From Phycisphaerae bacterium (GTDB lineage: Bacteria; Planctomycetota; Phycisphaerae; Sedimentisphaerales; UBA12454), in NCBI GenBank assembly GCA_028712345.1, contig JAQTQF010000083.1, forward strand, positions 1 through 7,576: a stretch of 7,576 nt of DNA, written 5' to 3'. How positions within the stretch are numbered: position 1 is the stretch's first letter; each line of letters opens with the position of its first letter. The notes beneath the pieces are model-generated. The model worked only from the letters and a program-made list of their open reading frames with translations. It was not told the origin of the DNA and searched no databases. Made by a program: the position numbers and the translations under genes. Positions 5,164 to 7,576 of the stretch are shown here, piece after piece.

Positions 5164-7032
5164 TCAACTGAATTTAATCGGCGGCTTCGGTTTTTTCTTT
5201 TTTAATTTGCCGCCCAGCTTGCTTGTAGTCGGCACAAGTACAGCTTGTTCAGCCTCTTCCTTTTCCCTGATGTGTTTTCTGATAATATACTGTTCAGCCA
5301 CGCCTGCGGTTGTGCTTGCCATAATATAAAGGTTCAATCCCGAAGGCGCCCTGTAAAGGAACAGGAGCATCATAGCGGGCATCATCCAGAGCATCATTTT
5401 CTGCTGCTGAGCGGCCTGGGGATTGCTCGAAGGCGCCGATGACGAAGGCATCATTTTCTGCTGAGCGAACATTGCGACGCCCAGCAATATCGGCAGCAGA
5501 TTAAAACTTGACCCGATGAATGCGCCTATAAACGGTATTTTTTCAACGGCTTGGGGAAAATAGAACAGCGCATCGGAGCTGGAAAGGTCGGTTATCCAGA
5601 AGGGCAGAAACGGTGCGCCTCTGAATTCTATGCCTGCGTATATCGCACTGTAAAGCGCAATCCAAATCGGCATTTGCAGCAGCATCGGCAGACAGCCGAG
5701 TACCGGCGCTACGCCTTGTTCCTTATAAAGCGACCCAAGCTGTTTTTGCATTTCCGCTTTATTATTGGCGTATTTCTTTTTTATCTCTTCGGCTTTTGGT
5801 CCGAGTTTACTCATCTTCATCATAGAGACCTGACTCTTCTTCGTAATCGGATGCAGCAAAACTCGAACAATGAAGACAAAAATGATAATTACCACGCCAT
5901 AATTCGGTATAAAGTCATAAAGCCTGTTCATCGCGGTAAGGATGAAGAAGCTCAAGCCTCTGAATGTATCTCCCATACAGGCCTGAAAATCAATTACTTT
6001 TATAAAGCCCAGTTCATCGTAAAGCACGGTAGAATCAAACATATCTCTGTCTTTGGGACCGATGTAAACCTGGAAGCTGCAATTTTGCTCGGCGTCGGAT
6101 GCAATAGTAAAGGTTTCGGTCTTAAGCGAAACAATTTCGTTTTCATCACCGCTGTCGGCTTTCGCGTCCGCATCGAAACATTTTACCGACTTTTCCGCTA
6201 TCCATTGGGGCACCAAACTGTTACCGTCGAAAGGGACTGGTCTTGTGATTACGGCAAAATATTTATTTGTCGCTGCTACCCATAAAAATTTATACGCAGC
6301 GTTCTTGTGGAATAAGTCTGTTTTTGCGCCGGAATTTTTTGCAAGTTTGGTAAGGTTGAATTTTGCAACATCAACATCTCCGGTATCGGTTAGAAAGCCG
6401 GCAGCAACTCCTCTTGCGTCTCTTCGAGCGTCTTCTTTTGAAATTCCTGCTGCTGCTGTTGTTTCAAGGCCGGCTTTGACGGAGCTGCCGTCCAAATTAC
6501 TGATAGTTACCAAACAGTCCAGCAGATAATCTTCGGGGCTTAAAGTGTATGTCTTTGTGAGCTTGATAAACTCTTTGCCATCCTTGAGAATAACGGCATA
6601 GAAACTTATTGTCTCGACTCTGTCTGCTGTTTTTGTTATGCCGGTGCTTTGCCAGTCGAGCCTGTCCAGCGGAAACGCTTTGCCCATCTCCGGCAGAAGC
6701 AATCTGGTACTTGCCATTGTGTTTGCGTTGCCGAAGGTTTTCAGCAGTTCGAGCGGCTGGGGATTTTCGCGGTCGCGATCGGCATAGTCTCTCATTCTTA
6801 CCTTTGAAACGGCAGCACCTTTTGTCGTAAGCTCAAGTTCAAACTTGGAAGGATTATGGACAGGAGCAACAGAGCCGAGAGTAAATATTTTCGTCTCTGC
6901 GCTTGCGGCAGTAATTTCAACTCCTGTCGGCAGGGCGGACATTTGAGGCAGCGAATTGCTATCTGCTTTTACTCCGCTATAAATAAAAAATGAAATGAAA
7001 AGAAACAAAAATAAGATTTTTTTGATATTCAT
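5164..7032 (-). CDS. yidC: Membrane protein insertase YidC
   Basis: Inserts and folds proteins in the cytoplasmic membrane, alone or with SecYEG. The 622 residues match the long Gram-negative form (about 550-620). Order: hydrophobic N-terminus (about 6-20), periplasmic P1 domain (about 45-345) and the conserved insertase core (about 355-590). Core features are GLSFFILTAMNRLYDFIPNYG (359-379), a membrane segment ending VRVLLHPITKKS with Arg390, the likely equivalent of the groove arginine of the family, a cytoplasmic coiled-coil hairpin (about 402-440), LPMLLQMPIWIALYSAIY (448-465), NLLPILLGVAMF (511-522), MMLWMMPAMMLLFLY (546-560) and PSGLNLYIMASTTAGVAEQYII (563-584). The tail is lysine-rich (KLKKKKPKPP), as expected for ribosome or membrane contact. 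The N-terminus MNIKKILFLF...YSGVKA-DS looks like a cleavable signal peptide rather than the usual anchor. The start is chosen because GGGA lies 7 bases before it. Confidence 0.95.
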   Translation of the reverse strand: MNIKKILFLFLFISFFIYSGVKADSNSLPQMSALPTGVEITAASAETKIFTLGSVAPVHNPSKFELELTTKGAAVSKVRMRDYADRDRENPQPLELLKTFGNANTMASTRLLLPEMGKAFPLDRLDWQSTGITKTADRVETISFYAVILKDGKEFIKLTKTYTLSPEDYLLDCLVTISNLDGSSVKAGLETTAAAGISKEDARRDARGVAAGFLTDTGDVDVAKFNLTKLAKNSGAKTDLFHKNAAYKFLWVAATNKYFAVITRPVPFDGNSLVPQWIAEKSVKCFDADAKADSGDENEIVSLKTETFTIASDAEQNCSFQVYIGPKDRDMFDSTVLYDELGFIKVIDFQACMGDTFRGLSFFILTAMNRLYDFIPNYGVVIIIFVFIVRVLLHPITKKSQVSMMKMSKLGPKAEEIKKKYANNKAEMQKQLGSLYKEQGVAPVLGCLPMLLQMPIWIALYSAIYAGIEFRGAPFLPFWITDLSSSDALFYFPQAVEKIPFIGAFIGSSFNLLPILLGVAMFAQQKMMPSSSAPSSNPQAAQQQKMMLWMMPAMMLLFLYRAPSGLNLYIMASTTAGVAEQYIIRKHIREKEEAEQAVLVPTTSKLGGKLKKKKPKPPIKFS

Positions 7033-7072
7033 AATTATCCCAGGTTTTCTGTAAAATAAAATTGAACAGTTA

Positions 7073-7083
7073 TGCCGAAGGCG
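7073..7083. repeat. Short hairpin sharing an 11-base core with the 80-bp repeat
   Basis: TGCCGAAGGCG occurs here and again at 1267-1277 inside the 80-bp repeat; it folds as GCC-GAA-GGC, extended here by A-T and T-G pairs. It lies in the 85-base gap between the metallophosphoesterase and yidC. On the minus strand a T-rich stretch follows about 10 bases later, so a weak terminator for the phosphoesterase is possible but not convincing. No other clear site is seen in this gap. Confidence 0.35.
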
Positions 7084-7117
7084 TTCCTTGGTTCTGATAT
7101 TTAATTTTTGCTTTTCT

Positions 7118-7576
7118 TTATCGTCCTTCGCTTAATCTGTCGGCCTCAAAATTGTCGAGTTCTTCAATATCATATATTTTCTGTTGTGTGGTTTTGTAAT
7201 CGTATTCGAGTCTGACAAAATTTACATTATTTTGATCGATATAAACATAACTTGCCTTGTTGTCCTTGTCCCTCGGCTGGCCGACCGAGCCGACATTTAT
7301 AATCGCTCTTTCCTCCGCTATTATTGGGTAAACATAATCAAGCTCATCGGGGGCGTAGAAATCCGGGTCGTCGAGGAAGATGCCCGGCAAATGAGTATGG
7401 CCGATAAAGCAGATGTGTTTTACTTTTTCAAACAGCGCGGTAATTTTCGCCGGGGTGGTATATACATCATCCGGAAATACATATTCATTAATCGGCCTTC
7501 GCGGGGATGCGTGGACGAAATCGAGAATGGCATTTGTGCCGTTGAGTTCGGCATTCAGGGTCCATCGCATCTGCTG
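7118..7576 (-). CDS. Calcineurin-like metallophosphoesterase, N-terminus cut by the window edge
   Basis: Predicted hydrolase of phosphoester bonds using two metal ions; the substrate is not known. The 152 visible residues are the C-terminal part. FVHASPRRPINEYVFPDD supplies one metal-ligand histidine (His22 of the visible part), and CFIGHTHLPGIF supplies the GHTH pair (59-62). GSVGQPRDKDNKASYVYID is the hallmark strand and loop of the Metallophos_2 (ApaH/YfcE-like) group. The N-terminal DxH and GD...GNHD motifs lie beyond the right edge. The gene ends 85 bases upstream of yidC on the same strand and may be co-transcribed with it. The family also includes protein phosphatases, Ap4A hydrolases and phosphodiesterases; which one this is cannot be told from the visible part. 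Confidence 0.88.
   Translation of the reverse strand, partial: QQMRWTLNAELNGTNAILDFVHASPRRPINEYVFPDDVYTTPAKITALFEKVKHICFIGHTHLPGIFLDDPDFYAPDELDYVYPIIAEERAIINVGSVGQPRDKDNKASYVYIDQNNVNFVRLEYDYKTTQQKIYDIEELDNFEADRLSEGR

Noticed and set aside
5551..6285. 244-codon plus-strand open frame inside yidC
   Set aside because: It is antisense to the conserved YidC core and P1 domain; composition and sequence look like reverse-strand reading, with no family motif.

Overview
The window reads like a bacterial chromosome segment of moderate GC, probably from the Planctomycetota and possibly a Phycisphaerae-like lineage. That placement is an inference from an archaeal-type pyruvoyl arginine decarboxylase in a bacterium, divergent MnmE and YidC sequences, a candidate sigma-54 promoter and dispersed intergenic repeats. 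No ribosomal RNA or other phylogenetic marker is present to settle it.

Layout, left to right. Positions 1-1188 hold two minus-strand genes, pdaD (pyruvoyl-dependent arginine decarboxylase) followed 3 bases later by speB (agmatinase, cut by the left edge). Positions 1189-1735 are a long non-coding divergent region. It carries an 80-bp repeat with near-perfect terminal inverted repeats, an A/T tandem repeat, a GC-rich hairpin repeat, a small inverted repeat, a sigma-54-type -24/-12 promoter and a 14-bp perfect palindrome over the expected transcription start. Positions 1736-3673 encode a full-length DnaK on the plus strand, ending at a strong intrinsic terminator. Positions 3734-7576 hold a minus-strand cluster, transcribed right to left: a calcineurin-like metallophosphoesterase (cut by the right edge), yidC (membrane protein insertase) and mnmE (tRNA-modifying GTPase). 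mnmE converges on dnaK.

How the genes fit together. pdaD and speB together convert arginine to agmatine to putrescine, so they form a compact polyamine unit. yidC next to mnmE is a classic bacterial neighbourhood, although the usual jag gene is absent between them and rnpA/rpmH are not in view. dnaK stands alone, without grpE or dnaJ beside it.

Most notable points: the candidate sigma-54 control of dnaK with a palindrome on the start site and no CIRCE element; the strongly altered MnmE, whose HGG motif and switch II glutamate are missing; a YidC whose N-terminus looks like a cleavable signal peptide; and the repeat-rich divergent intergenic region. I found no clearly novel multi-gene system.
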